This document shows positions 48,240 to 61,700 of a DNA stretch of 64,000 nucleotides, piece after piece; the first letter of the stretch is position 1; each line of letters starts with the position of its first letter. The translations under genes were made by a program, and so were the position numbers. Origin of the DNA: Flabesymbios commensalis (lineage: Eukaryota; Annelida; Polychaeta; Terebellida; Flabelligeridae); NCBI GenBank assembly GCA_964017125.1, contig OZ024908.1, forward strand, positions 80,971,499 to 81,035,498, read 5' to 3'. Below the pieces are notes generated by a model. The model had not been told where the DNA came from. It saw only the letters and a program-made list of their open reading frames with translations, and searched no databases.

Positions 48240-51039
48240 TGACGTCTGCATTGACGTCGAAATGAATAACTTTTGAAATACTTAATCAAATTTCACACTA
48301 ATCTCATTAATAACTTTTGAAGTAATCAATGAAACGTCGACAAATTCACAGGGCAGTTGCCGTAGTACCAGCCGATGGTGCCTGCAAATTTACATGGAAA
48401 ACGGTTAAGAATTGACGTCTGAATTGACGTCTAAATGAATAACTTTTGAAATACTCAATCAAATTTCACACTCTTCTCATTATTAACTTTTGAAGTAGTC
48501 AATGAAACGTCGACAAATTCACAGGGCAGTTGCCGTAGTACTAGCCGATGGTGCCTGCAAAATCACATGGAAAACGGTTGAGAAATGACGTCTGAATTGA
48601 CGTCTAAATGAATAACTTTTAAAAATTCTCAATCAAATTTCACACTATTCTCATTATTAACTTGTGAAGTAATCAATGAAACTCCGCCAAATTTACAGGC
48701 CAGTTGCCGTAATACCTGCCGATGGTGCCTGCAAAATTACGTGGAAAACGGTTAAGAATTGACGTCTGAATTGACGTCTAAATGAAAAACTTTTAAAAAT
48801 ACTCAATCAAATTTCACACTAATCTCATTAATAACTTTTGTAGTAATAAATGAAACTCCGCCAAATTTACAGGGCAGTTGCCGTAATACCAGCCGATGGT
48901 GCCTGCAAAATTACATGGAAAACGGTTAAGAATTGACGTCTGAATTGACGTCTAAATCATAATTTTTAAAAATACTCAATCAAATTTCCTACTAATCTTA
49001 TTGATAACTTTTGAAGTACTTAATCAAACTTCGCCAAATTTACAGGAAAATTTCACATTAATGTCATCAATAACTTTTGAAGTACTTAAACAATCTTCGC
49101 CAAATTTACAGGGCAGTTGCCGTAGTACCTGCCGATGGTGCCTGCAAAATTACATGGAAAACGGTTGAGAATTGACGTCTGAATTGACGTCTAAATGAAA
49201 AACTTTTAAAAATTCTCAATCATATTTCACACTATTCTCATTAATAACTTTTGAAGTAATCAATGAAACTCCGCCAAATTTACAGGGCAGTTGCCGTAAT
49301 ACCTGCCGATGGTGCCTGCAAAATTACATGAAAAACGGTTAAGAATTGACGTCTGAATTGACGTCTAAATGAAAAACATTTGAAATACTCAATCAAATTT
49401 CACACTAATCTCATTAAAAACTTTTGAAGTAGTCAATGAAACGTCGACAAATTCACAGGGCTGTTGCCGTAATACCTGCAGATGGTGCCTGCAAAATTAC
49501 AAGGAAAACCGTTAAGAATTGACGTCTGAATTGACGTCTAAATGAAAAACTTTTGAAATACTCAATCAAATTTCACACTGATCTCATTAATAACTTTTGA
49601 AGTAGTCAATGAAACGTCGACTAATTCACAGGGCAGTTGCCGTAGTACTAGCCGATGGTGCCTGCAATATTACATGGAAAACGGTTGAGAATTGACGTCT
49701 GAATTGACGTCTGAATGAAAAACTTTTAAAAATACTCAATCAAATTTCACACTAATCTCATTAATAACTTTTGAAGTAATCAATAAAACTCCGCCAAATT
49801 TACAGGGCAGTTGCTGTAATACCAGCCGATGGTGCCTGCAAAATTACATGGAAAACGGTTAAGAATTGACGTCTGAATTGACGTCTAAATCATAATTTTT
49901 AAAAATACTCAATCAAATTTCCTACTAATCTTATTGATAACTTTTGAAGTACTTAATCAAGCTTCGCCAAATTTACAGGAAAATTTCACACTAATGTCAT
50001 CAATAACTTTTGAAGTACTTAAACAATCTTCGCCAAATTTACAGGGCAGTTGCCGTAGTACCTGCCGATGGTGCCTGCAAAATTACATGGAAAACGGTTG
50101 AGAATTGACGTCTGAATTGACGTCTAAATGAATAACTTTTAAAAATTCTCAATCAAATTTCACACTATTCTCATTAATAACTTTTGAAGTAATCAATGAA
50201 ACTCCGCCAAATTTACAGGGCAGTTGCCGTAATACCTGCCGATGGTGCCTGCAAAATTACATGGAAAACGGTTAAGAATTGACGTCTGAATTGACGTCTA
50301 AATGAAAAACTTTGGAAATACTCAATCAAATTTCACACTGATCTCATTAATAACTTTTGAAGTAGTCAATGAAACGTCGACAAATTCACAGGGCAGTTGC
50401 CGTAGTACTAGCCGATGGTTCCTGCAAAATTATATGGAAAACGGTTGAGAATTGACGTCTGAATTGATGTCTGAATGAAAAACTTTTAAAAATACTCAAT
50501 CAAATCTCACACTAATCTCATTAATAACTTTTGAAGTAATCAATGAAACTCCGCCAAATTTACAGGGCAGTTGCCGTAATACCAGCCGATGGTGCCTGCA
50601 AAATTACATGGGAAACGGTTAAGAATTGACGTCTGAATTGACGTCTAAATCATAATTTTTAAAAATACTCAATCAAATTTCCTACTAATCTTATTGATAA
50701 CTTTTGAAGTACTTAATCAAACTTCGCCAAATTTACAGGAAAATTTCACACTAATGTCATCAATAACTTTTGAAGTACTTAAACAATCTTGGCCAAATTT
50801 ACAGGGCAGTTGCCGTAGTACCTGCCGATGGTGCCTGCAAAATGACATGGAAAACGGTTGAGAATTGACGTCTGAATTGACGTCTAAATGAATAACTTTT
50901 AAAAATTCTCAATCAAATTTCACACTATTCTCATTAATAACTTTTGAAGTAATCAATGAAACTCCGCTAAATTTACAGGGCAGTTGCCGTAATACCTGCC
51001 GATGGCGCCTGCAAAATTACATGGAAAACGGTTAAGAAT
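48240..51039 (+). repeat. HOR dialect 2, second copy of the 2800-bp 15-monomer unit
   Basis: Starts: 48240 b9, 48413 b10, 48586 d3, 48760 a, 48934 L, 49173 d, 49347 b1, 49520 b2, 49693 c, 49867 L, 50106 d, 50280 b8, 50453 c3, 50627 L4, 50866 d. This corresponds to 40665-43464 at a constant 7575-bp shift. That shift equals 2800 + 1867 + 1454 + 1454, the sum of the modules lying between the two copies. The closing d carries CCGCTAAATTT, the same mark as at 43391 and 45258. Confidence 0.92.
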
Positions 51040-53947
51040 TGACGTCTGCATTGACGTCGAAATGAATAACTTTTGAAATACTTAATCAAATTTTACACTA
51101 ATCTCATTAATAACTTTTGAAGTAGTCAATGAAACGTCGACAAATTCACAGGGCAGTTGCCGTAGTACCAGCCGATGGTGCCTGCAAATTTACATGGAAA
51201 ACGGTTAAGAATTGACGTCTGAATTGACGTCTAAATGAATAACTTTTGAAATACTCAATCAAATTTCACACTCTTCTCATTATTAACTTTTGAAGTAGTC
51301 AATGAAACGTCGACAAATTCACAGGGCAGTTGCCGTAGTACTAGCCGATGGTGCCTGCAAAATCACATGGAAAACGGTTGAGAATTGACGTCTGAATTGA
51401 CGTCTAAATGAATAACTTTTAAAAATTCTCAATCAAATTTCACACTATTCTCATTATTAACTTGTGAAGTAATCAATGAAACTCCGCCAAATTTACAGGC
51501 CAGTTGCCGTAATACCTGCCGATGGTGCCTGCAAAATTACATGGAAAACGGTTAAGAATTGACGTCTGAATTGACGTCTAAATGAAAAACTTTTAAAAAT
51601 ACTCAATCAAATTTCACACTAATCTCATTAATAACTTTTGTAGTAATAAATGAAACTCCGCCAAATTTACAGGGCAGTTGCCGTAATACCAGCCGATGGT
51701 GCCTGCAAAATCACTTGGAAAACGGTTAAGAATTGACGTCTGAATTGACGTCTAAATGAAAAACTTTTGAAATACTCAATCAAATTTCACACTAATCTCA
51801 TTAATAACTTTTGAAGTAGTCAATGAAACGTCGACAAATCCACAGGGCAGTTTCCGTAGTACTAGCCGATGGTGCCTGCAAAATTACATGGAAAACGGTT
51901 GAGAATTGACGTCTGAATTGATGTCTGAATGAAAAACTTTTAAAAATACTCAATCAAATTTCACACTAATCTCATTAATAACTTTTGAAGTAATCAATGA
52001 AACTCCGCCAAATTTACAGGGCAGTTGCCGTAATACCAGCCGATGGTGCCTGCAAAATTACATGGAAAACGGTTAAGAATTGACGTCTGAATTGACGTCT
52101 AAATCATAATTTTTAAAAATACTCAATCAAATTTCCTACTAATCTTATTGATAACTTTTGAAGTACTTAATCAAACTTCGCCAAATTTACAGGAAAATTT
52201 CACATTAATGTCATCAATAACTTTTGAAGTACTTAAACAATCTTCGCCAAATTTACAGGGCAGTTGCCGTAGTACCTGCCGATGGTGCCTGCAAAATTAC
52301 ATGGAAAACGGTTGAGAATTGACGTCTGAATTGACGTCTAAATGAAAAACTTTTAAAAATTCTGAATCAAATTTCACACTATTCTCATTAATAACTTTTG
52401 AAGTAATCAATGAAACTCCGCCAAATTTACAGGGCAGTTGCCGTAATACCTGCCGATGGCGCCTGCAAAATTACATGGAAAACGGTTAAGAATTGACGTC
52501 TGCATTGACGTCGAAATGAATAACTTTTGAAATACTTAATCAAATTTCACACTAATCTCATTAATAACTTTTGAAGTAGTCAATGAAACGTCGACAAATT
52601 CACAGGGCAGTTGCCGTAGTACCAGCCGATGGTGCCTGCAAATTTACATGGAAAACGGTTAAGAATTGACGTCTGAATTGACGTCTAAATGAATAACTTT
52701 TGAAATACTCAATCAAATTTCACACTCTTCTCATTATTAACTTTTGAAGTAGTCAATGAAACGTCGACAAATTCACAGGGCAGTTGCCGTAGTACTAGCC
52801 GATGGTGCCTGCAAAATCACATGGAAAACGGTTGAGAATTGACGTCTGAATTGACGTCTAAATGAATAACTTTTAAAAATTCTCAATCAAATTTCACACT
52901 ATTCTCATTATTAACTTGTGAAGTAATCAATGAAACTCCGCCAAATTTACAGGCCAGTTGCCGTAATACCTGCCGATGGTGCCTGCAAAATTACATGGAA
53001 AACGGTTAAGAATTGACGTCTGAATTGACGTCTAAATGAAAAACTTTTAAAAATACTCAATCAAATTTCACACTAATCTCATTAATAACTTTTGTAGTAA
53101 TAAATGAAACTCCGCCAAATTTACAGGGCAGTTGCCGTAATACCAGCCGATGGTGCCTGCAAAATCACATGGAAAACGGTTAAGAATTGACGTCTGAATT
53201 GACGTCTAAATGAAAAACTTTTGAAATACTCAATCAAATTTCACACTAATCTCATTAATAACTTTTGAAGTAGTCAATGAAACGTCGACAAATCCACAGG
53301 GCAGTTTCCGTAGTACTAGCCGATTGTGCCTGCAAAATTACATGGAAAACGGTTGAGAATTGACGTCTGAATTGATGTCTGAATGAAAAACTTTTAAAAA
53401 TACTCAATCAAATTTCACACTAATCTCATTAATAACTTTTGAAGTAATCAATGAAACTCCGCCAAATTTACAGGGCAGTTGCCGTAATACCAGCCGATGG
53501 TGCCTGCAAAATTACATGGAAAACGGTTAAGAATTGACGTCTGAATTGACGTCTAAATCATAATTTTTAAAAATACTCAATCAAATTTCCTACTAATCTT
53601 ATTGATAACTTTTGAAGTACTTAATCAAACTTCGCCAAATTTACAGGAAAATTTCACATTAATGTCATCAATAACTTTTGAAGTACTTAAACAATCTTCG
53701 CCAAATTTACAGGGCAGTTGCCGTAGTACCTGCCGATGGTGCCTGCAAAATTACATGGAAAACGGTTGAGAATTGACGTCTGAATTGACGTCTAAATGAA
53801 AAACTTTTAAAAATTCTCAATCAAATTTCACACTATTCTCATTAATAACTTTTGAAGTAATCAATGAAACTCCGCCAAATTTACAGGGCAGTTGCCGTAA
53901 TACCTGCCGATGGTGCCTGCAAAATTACATGGAAAACGGTTAAGAAT
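51040..53947 (+). repeat. Two further successive 1454-bp 8-monomer HOR units
   Basis: Starts: 51040 b9, 51213 b10, 51386 d3, 51560 a, 51734 b7, 51907 c3, 52081 L, 52320 d, then 52494 b9, 52667 b10, 52840 d3, 53014 a, 53188 b7, 53361 c3, 53535 L, 53774 d. The order is the same as at 45332-46785. AAATCCACAGGG in b7 is shared by all these units (44265, 46132, 47583, 51837, 53290). Confidence 0.92.
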
Positions 53948-55402
53948 TGACGTCTGAATTGACGTCTAAATGAAAAACTTTTAAAAATACTCAATCAAAT
54001 TTCACACTAATCTCATTAATAACTTTTGTAGTAATAAATGAAACTCCACCAAATTTACAGGGCAGTTGCCGTAATACCTGCCGATGGTGCCTGCAAAATT
54101 ACATGGAAAACGGTTAAGAATTGACGTCTGAATTGACGTCTAAATCATAATTTTTAAAAATACTCAATCAAATTTCCTACTAATCTTATTGATAACTTTT
54201 GAAGTACTTAATCAAACTTCGCCAAATTTACAGGAAAATTTCACACTAATGTCATCAATAACTTTTGAAGTACTTAAACAATCTTCGCCAAATTTAGAGG
54301 GCAGTTGCCGTAGTACCTGCCGATGGTGCCTGCAAAATTACATGGAAAACGGTTGAGAATTGACGTCTGAATTGACGTCTAAATGAAAAATTTTTAAAAA
54401 TTCTCAATCAAATTTCACACTATTCTCATTAATAACTTTTGAAGTAATCAATGAAACTCCGCCAAATTTACAGGGCAGTTGCCGTAATACCTGCCGATGG
54501 TGCCTGCAAAATTACATGGAAAACGGTTAAGAATTGACGTCTGAATTGACGTCTAAATGAAAAACTTTTAAAAATACTCAATCAAATTTCACACTAATCT
54601 CATCAATAACTTTTGTAGTAATAAATGAAACTCCACCAAATTTACAGGGCAGTTGCCGTAATACCTGCCGATGGTGCCTGCAAAATTACATGAAAAACGG
54701 TTAAGAATTGACGTCTGAATTGACGTCTAAATGAAAAACATTTGAAATACTCAATCAAATTTCACACTAATCTCATTAATAACTTTTGAAGTAGTCAATG
54801 AAACGTCGACAAATTCACAGGGCAGTTGCCGTAATACCTGCAGATGGTGCCTGCAAAATTACAAGGAAAACCGTTAAGAATTGACGTCTGAATTGACGTC
54901 TAAATGAAAAACTTTTGAAATACTCAATCAAATTTCACACTGATCTCATTAACAACTTTTGAAGTAGTCAATGAAACGTCGACAAATTCACAGGGCAGTT
55001 GCCGTAGTACTAGCCGATGGTGCCTGCAATATTACATGGAAAACGGTTGAGAATTGACGTCTGAATTGACGTCTGAATGAAAAACTTTTAAAAATACTCA
55101 ATCAAATTTTACACTAATCTCATTAATAACTTTTGAAGTAATCAATAAAACTCCGCCAAATTTACAGGGCAGTTGCCGTAATACCATCCGATGGTGCCTG
55201 CAAAATTACATGGAAAACGGTTGAGAATTGACGTCTGAATTAACGTCTAAATGAAAAACTTTTAAAAATTCTCAATCAAATTTCACACTATTCTCATTAA
55301 TAACTTTTGAAGTAATCAATGAAACTCGGCCAAATTTACAGGGCAGTTGCCGTAATACCTGCCGATGGTGCCTGCGAAATTACATGGAAAACGGTTAAGA
55401 AT
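53948..55402 (+). repeat. Return to HOR dialect 1: 8-monomer tail module
   Basis: Starts: 53948 a, 54122 L, 54361 d, 54535 a, 54709 b1, 54882 b2, 55055 c, 55229 dg. The order a-L-d-a-b1-b2-c-dg, with TTTAGAGGG in L and CTCGGCC in dg, equals the closing module of blocks 1, 2 and 4 (for example 7755-9209). The switch between dialects falls within or just after the d monomer at 53774. Confidence 0.9.
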
Positions 55403-56683
55403 TGACGTCTGAATTGACGTCTAAATGAAAAACTTTTAAAAATACTCAATCAAATTTCACACTAATCTCATTAATAACTTTTGTAGTAATAAATGAAACA
55501 CCGCCAAATTTACAGGGCAGTTGCCGTAATACCAGCCGATGGTGCCTGCAAAATTACATGGAAAACGGTTAAGAATTGACGTCTGAATTGACGTCTAAAT
55601 GAATAACTTTTGAAATACTCAATCAAATTTCACACTAATCTCATTAATGACTTTTGAAGTAGTCAATGAAACGTCGACAAATTCACAGGGCAGTTGCCGT
55701 AGTACTAGCCGATGGTGCCTGCAAAATTACATGGAAAACGGTTGAGAATTGACGTCTCAATTGACGTCTAAATGAATAACTTTTAAAAATACTCAATCAA
55801 ATTTCCTACTAATCTTATTGATAACTTTTGAAGTACTTAATCAAACTTCGCCAAATTTACAGGAAAATTTCACACTAATGTCATCAATAACTTTTGAAGT
55901 ACTTAAACAATCTTCGCCAAATCTACAGGGCAGTTGCCGTAGTACCTGCCGATGGTGCCTGCAAAATTACATGGAAAACGGTTAAGAATTGACGTCTGAA
56001 TTGACGTCTAAATGAAAAACATTTGAAATACTTAATCAAATTTCACACTAATCTCATTAATAACTTTTGAAGTAGTCAATGAAACGTCGACAAATTCACA
56101 GGGCAGTTGCCGTAATACCTGCAGATGGTGCCTGCAAAATTACAAGGAAAACCGTTAAGAATTGACGTCTGAATTGACGTCTAAATGAAAAACTTTTGAA
56201 ATACTCAATCAAATTTCACACTGATCTCATTAATAACTTTTAAAGTAGTCAATGAAACGTCGACAAATTCACAGGGCAGTTGCCGTAGTACTAGCCGATG
56301 GCGCCTGCAATATTACATGGAAAACGGTTGAGAATTGACGTCTGAATTGACGTCTGAATGAAAAACTTTTAAAAATACTCAATCAAATTTCACACTAATC
56401 TCATTAATAACTTTTGAAGTAATCAATAAAACTCCGCCAAATTTACAGGGCAGTTGCCGTAATACCAGCCGATGGTGCCTGCAAAATTACATGGAAAACG
56501 GTTGAGAATTGACGTCTGAATTGACGTCTAAATGAAAAACTTTTAAAAATTCTCAATCAAATTTCACACTATTCTCATTAATAACTTTTGAAGTAATCAA
56601 TGAAACTCGGCCAAATTTACAGGGCAGTTGCCGTAATACCTGCCGATGGTGCCTGCGAAATTACATGGAAAACGGTTAAGAAT
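55403..56683 (+). repeat. HOR block 8, opening part with a hybrid long monomer
   Basis: Starts: 55403 a, 55577 b4, 55750 hybrid L (240 bp), 55990 b1, 56163 b2, 56336 c, 56510 dg. The usual a-b3-c2-L-b4 opening is shortened to a-b4 and is followed by a chimeric long monomer. The block rejoins the standard b1-b2-c-dg ending. Confidence 0.9.
55750..55989 (+). repeat. Hybrid long monomer, 240 bp
   Basis: The left end is d2 (TGACGTCTCAATTG, GAATAACTTTT), and from AAATTTCCTACTAATC onwards it is a standard L. It is one base longer than other L monomers because it keeps the short-monomer left end instead of CATAATTTTT. It is followed directly by b1, a neighbour no other L has. The exchange point lies between about 55782 and 55805. 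Confidence 0.9.
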
Positions 56684-59600
56684 TGACGTCTGAATTAACG
56701 TCTAAATGAAAAACTTTTAAAAATACTCAATCAAATTTCACACTAATCTCATTAATAACTTTTGTAGTAATAAATGAAACACCGCGAAATTTACAGGGCA
56801 GTTGCCGTAATACCAGCCGATGGTGCCTGCAAAATTACATGGAAAACGGTTAAGAATTGACGTCTGAATTGACGTCTAAATGAATAACTTTTGAAATACT
56901 CAATCAAATTTCACACTAATCTCATTAATAACTTTTGAAGTAGTCAATGAAACGTCGACAAATTCACAGGGCAGTTGCCGTAGTACCAGCCGATGGTGCC
57001 TGCAAAATTACATGGAAAACGGTTGAGAATTGACGTCTGAATTGACGTCTGAATGAAAAACTTTTAAAAATACTCAATCAAATTTCACACTAATCTTATT
57101 AATAACTTTTGAAGTAATCAATGACACTCCGCCAAATTTACAGGGCAGTTGCCGTAATACCAGCCGATGGTGCCTGCAAAAATTACATGGAAAACGGTTA
57201 AGAATTGACGTCTGAATTGACGTCTAAATCATAATTTTTAAAAATACTCAATCAAATTTCCTACTAATCTTATTGATAACTTTTGAAGTACTTAATCAAA
57301 CTTCGCCAAATTTACAGGAAAATTTCACACTAATGTCATCAATAACTTTTGAAGTACTTAAACAATCTTCGCCAAATTTACAGGGCAGTTGCCGTAGTAC
57401 CTGCCGATGGTGCCTGCAAAATTACATGGAAAACGGTTAAGAATTGACGTCTGAATTGACGTCTAAATGAATAACTTTTGAAATACTCAATCAAATTTCA
57501 CACTAATCTCATTAATGACTTTTGAAGTAGTCAATGAAACGTCGACAAATTCACAGGGCAGTTGCCGTAGTACTAGCCGATGGTGCCTGCAAAATTACAT
57601 GGAAAACGGTTGAGAATTGACGTCTCAATTGACGTCTAAATGAATAACTTTTAAAAATTCTCAATCAAATTTCACACTATTCTCATTATTAACTTTTGAA
57701 GTAATCAATGAAACTCCGCCAAATTTACAGGGCAGTTGCCGTAATACCTGCCGATGGCGCCTGCAAAATTACATGGAAAACGGTTAAGAATTGACATCTG
57801 AATTGACGTCTATATCATAATTTTTAAAAATACTCAATCAAATTTCCTACTAACCTTATTGATAACTTTTGAAGTACTTAATCAAACTTCGCCAAATTTA
57901 CAGGAAAATATCACACTAATGTCATTAATAACTTTTGAAGTACTTAATCAATCTTCGCCAAATTTACAGGACAGTTGCCGTAATACCTGCCGATGGCGCC
58001 TGCAAAATTACATGGAAAACGGTTGAGAATTGACGTCTGAATTGACGTCTAAATGAAAAACTTTTAAAAATTCTCAATCAAATTTCACACTATTCTCATT
58101 AATAACTTTTGAACTAATTAATGAAACTTCGCCAAATTTACAGGGCAGTTGCCGTAATACCTGCCGATGGTGCCTGCAAAATTACATGGAAAACGGTTAA
58201 GAATTGACGTCTGAATTGATGTCTGAATGAAAAACTTTTAAAAATACTCAATCAAATTTCACACTAATCTCATTAATAACTTTTGAAGTAATCAATGAAA
58301 CTCCGCCAAATTTACAGGGCAGTTGCCGTAATACCAGCCGATGGTGCCTGCAAAATTACATGGAAAACGGTTAAGAATTGACGTCTGAATTGACGTCTAA
58401 ATGAATAACTTTTGAAATACTTAATCAAATTTCACACTAATCCCATTAATAACTTTTGAAGTAGTCAATGAAACGTCGACAAATTCACAGGGCAGTTGCC
58501 GTAGTACCAGCCGATGGTGCCTCCAAATTTACATGGAAAACGGTTAAGAATTGACGTCTGAATTGACGTCTAAATGAATAACTTTTGAAATACTCAATCA
58601 AATTTCACACTAATCTCATTAATAACTTTTGAAGTAGTCAATGAAACGTCGACAAATTCACAGGGCAGTTGCTGTAGTACTAGCCGATGGTGCCTGCAAA
58701 ATTACATGGAAAACGGTTGAGAATTGACGTCTGAATTGACGTCTAAATGAATAATTTTTAAAAATTCTCAATCAAATTTCACACTATTCTCATTAATAAC
58801 TTTTGAAGTAATCAATGAAACTCCGCCAAATTTACAGGGCAGTTGCCGTAATACCAGCCGATGGTGCCTGCAAAATTACATAGAAAACGGTTAAGAATTG
58901 ACGTCTGAATTGACGTCTAAATCATAATTTTTAAAAATACTCAATCAAATTTCCTACTAATCTTATTGATAACTTTTGAAGTACTTAATCAAACTTCGCC
59001 AAATTTACAGGAAAATATCACACTAATGTCATTAATAACTTTTGAAGTACTTAATCAATCTTTGCCAAATTCACAGGGCAGTTGCCGTAATACCTGCCGA
59101 TGGTGCCTGCAAAATTACATGGAAAACGGTTGAGAATTGACGTCTGAATTGACGTCTAAATGAAAAACTTTTAAAAATACTCAATCAAATTTCACACTAA
59201 TCTCATTAATAACTTTTGAAGTAATCAATGAAACTCCGCCAAATTTACAGGGCAGTTGCCGTAATACCAGCCGATGGTGCCTGCAAAATTACATGGGAAA
59301 CGGTTAAGAATTGACGTCAGAATTGACGTCTAAATCATAATTTTTAAAAATACTCAATTAAATTTCCTACTAATCTTATTGATAACTTTTGAAGTACTTA
59401 ATCAAACTTCGCCAAATTTACAGGAAAATTTCACACTAATGTCATCAATAACTTTTGAAGTACTTAAACAATCTTGGCCAAATTTACAGGGCAGTTGCCG
59501 TAGTACCTGCCGATGGTGCCTGCAAAATTACATGGAAAACGGTTGAGAATTGACGTCTGAATTGACGTCTAAATGAATAACTTTTAAAAATTCTCAATCA

Positions 59601-60592
59601 AATTTCACACTATTCTCATTAATAACTTTTGAAGTAATCAATGAAACTCCGCCAAATTTACAGGGCAGTTGCCTTAATACCTGCCGATGGCGTCTGCAAA
59701 ATTACATGACAAACGGTTAAGAATTGACGTCTGCATTGACGTCGAAATGAATAACTTTTGAAATACTTAATCAAGTTTCACACTAATCTCATTAATAACT
59801 TTTGAAGTAGTCAATGACACGTCGACAAATTCACAGGGCAGTTGCCGTAGTACCAGCCGATGGTGCCTGCAAATTTACATGGAAAACGGTTAAGATTTGA
59901 CGTCTGAATTGACGTCTAAATGAATAACTTTTGAAATACTCAATCAAATTTCACACTAATCTCATTATTAACTTTTGAAGTAGTCAATGAAACGTCGACA
60001 AATTCACAGGGCAGTTGCCGTCGTACTAGCCGATAGTGCCTGCAAAATCACATGGAAAACGGTTGAGAATTGACGTCTGAATTGACGTCTAAATGAATAA
60101 CTTTTAAAAATTCTCAATCAAATTTCACACTATTCTCATTAATAACTTTTGAAGTAATCAATAAAACTCCGCCAAATTTACAGGGCAGTTGCCGTAATAC
60201 CAGCCGATGGTGCCTGCAAAATTACATGGAAAACGGTTGAGAATTGACGTCTGAATTGACGTCTAAATGAATAACTTTTAAAAATTCTCAATCAAATTTC
60301 ACACTATTCTCATTAATAACTTTTGAAGTAATCAATAAAACTCCGCCAAATTTACAGGGCAGTTGCCGTAATACCAGCCGATGGTGCCTGCAAAATTACA
60401 TGGAAAACGGTTGAGAATTGACGTCTGAATTGACGTCTAAATGAAAAACTTTTAAAAATTCTCAATCAAATTTCACACTATTCTCATTAATAACTTTTGA
60501 AGTAATCAATGAAACTCGGCCAAATTTACAGGGCAGTTGCCGTAATACCTGCCGATGGTGCCTGCGAAATTACATGGGAAACGGTTAAGAAT
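56684..60592 (+). repeat. HOR block 8, unit A, 3909 bp, 21 monomers
   Basis: Starts: 56684 a, 56858 b3, 57031 c2, 57206 L, 57445 b4, 57618 d2, 57792 L2, 58031 d, 58205 c3, 58379 b5, 58552 b6, 58725 d/a mosaic, 58899 L3, 59138 a-like, 59312 L4, 59551 d, 59725 b9, 59898 b10-like, 60071 d/c mosaic, 60245 d/c mosaic, 60419 dg. It begins with a 3909-bp shift to unit B at 60593, supported by the shared rare ACCGCGAAATTT (56781 and 60690) and CAATGACACTCC in c2. It mixes dialect-1 classes with one b9. Confidence 0.9.
60071..60418 (+). repeat. Perfect tandem pair of a d/c mosaic monomer
   Basis: 60071-60244 and 60245-60418 look identical. Each joins a d left side (GAATAAC, AAAAATTCTC, CTATTCTC) to a c right side (CAATAAAACTCC, CCAGCCG). 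The mosaic was formed first and then duplicated as a single 174-bp step. A dg monomer follows, so three d-like monomers stand in a row. Confidence 0.9.
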
Positions 60593-61353
60593 TGACGTCT
60601 GAATTAACGTCTAAATGAAAAACTTTTAAAAATACTCAATCAAATTTCACACTAATCTCATTAATAACTTTTGTAGTAATAAATGAAACACCGCGAAATT
60701 TACAGGGCAGTTGCCGTAATACCAGCCGATGGTGCCTGCAAAATTACATGGAAAACGGTTAAGAATTGACGTCTGAATTGACGTCTAAATGAATAACTTT
60801 TGAAATACTCAATCAAATTTCACACTAATCTCATTAATAACTTTTGAAGTAGTCAATGAAACGTCGACAAATTCACAGGGCAGTTGCCGTAGTACCAGCC
60901 GATGGTGCCTGCAAAATTACATGGAAAACGGTTGAGAATTGACGTCTGAATTGACGTCTGAATGAAAAACTTTTAAAAATACTCAATCAAATTTCACACT
61001 AATCTTATTAATAACTTTTGAAGTAATCAATGACACTCCGCCAAATTTACAGGGCAGTTGCCGTAATACCAGCCGATGGTGCCTGCAAAAATTACATGGA
61101 AAACGGTTAAGAATTGACGTCTGAATTGACGTCTAAATCATAATTTTTAAAAATACTCAATCAAATTTCCTACTAATCTTATTGATAACTTTTGAAGTAC
61201 TTAATCAAACTTCGCCAAATTTACAGGAAAATTTCACACTAATGTCATCAATAACTTTTGAAGTACTTAATCAATCTTGGCCAAATTTACAGGGCAGTTG
61301 CCGTAGTACCTGCCGATGGTGCCTGCAAAATTACATGGAAAACGGTTGAGAAT

Positions 61354-61700
61354 TGACGTCTGAATTGACGTCTAAATGAATAACTTTTAAAAATTCTCAA
61401 TCAAATTTCACACTATTCTCATTAATAACTTTTGAAGTAATCAATGAAACTCCGCCAAATTTACAGGGCAGTTGCCTTAATACCTGCCGATGGCGTCTGC
61501 AAAATTACATGACAAACGGTTAAGAATTGACGTCTGCATTGACGTCGAAATGAATAACTTTTGAAATACTTAATCAAGTTTCACACTAATCTCATTAATA
61601 ACTTTTGAAGTAGTCAATGACACGTCGACAAATTCACAGGGCAGTTGCCGTAGTACCTGCCGATGGTGCCTGCAAAATTACATGGAAAACGGTTAAGAAT
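61354..61700 (+). repeat. 347-bp two-monomer insertion copied from 59551-59897
   Basis: This d-b9 pair shares a set of private substitutions with 59551-59897 (shift 1803 bp): GTTGCCTTAATACC, GGCGTCTGC, CATGACAAACGG, AATCAAGTTTCAC and CAATGACACGTCG. The right end of the b9 monomer differs (CCTGCCG here, CCAGCCG there), which places one end of the copied tract near 61660-61670. Confidence 0.88.
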
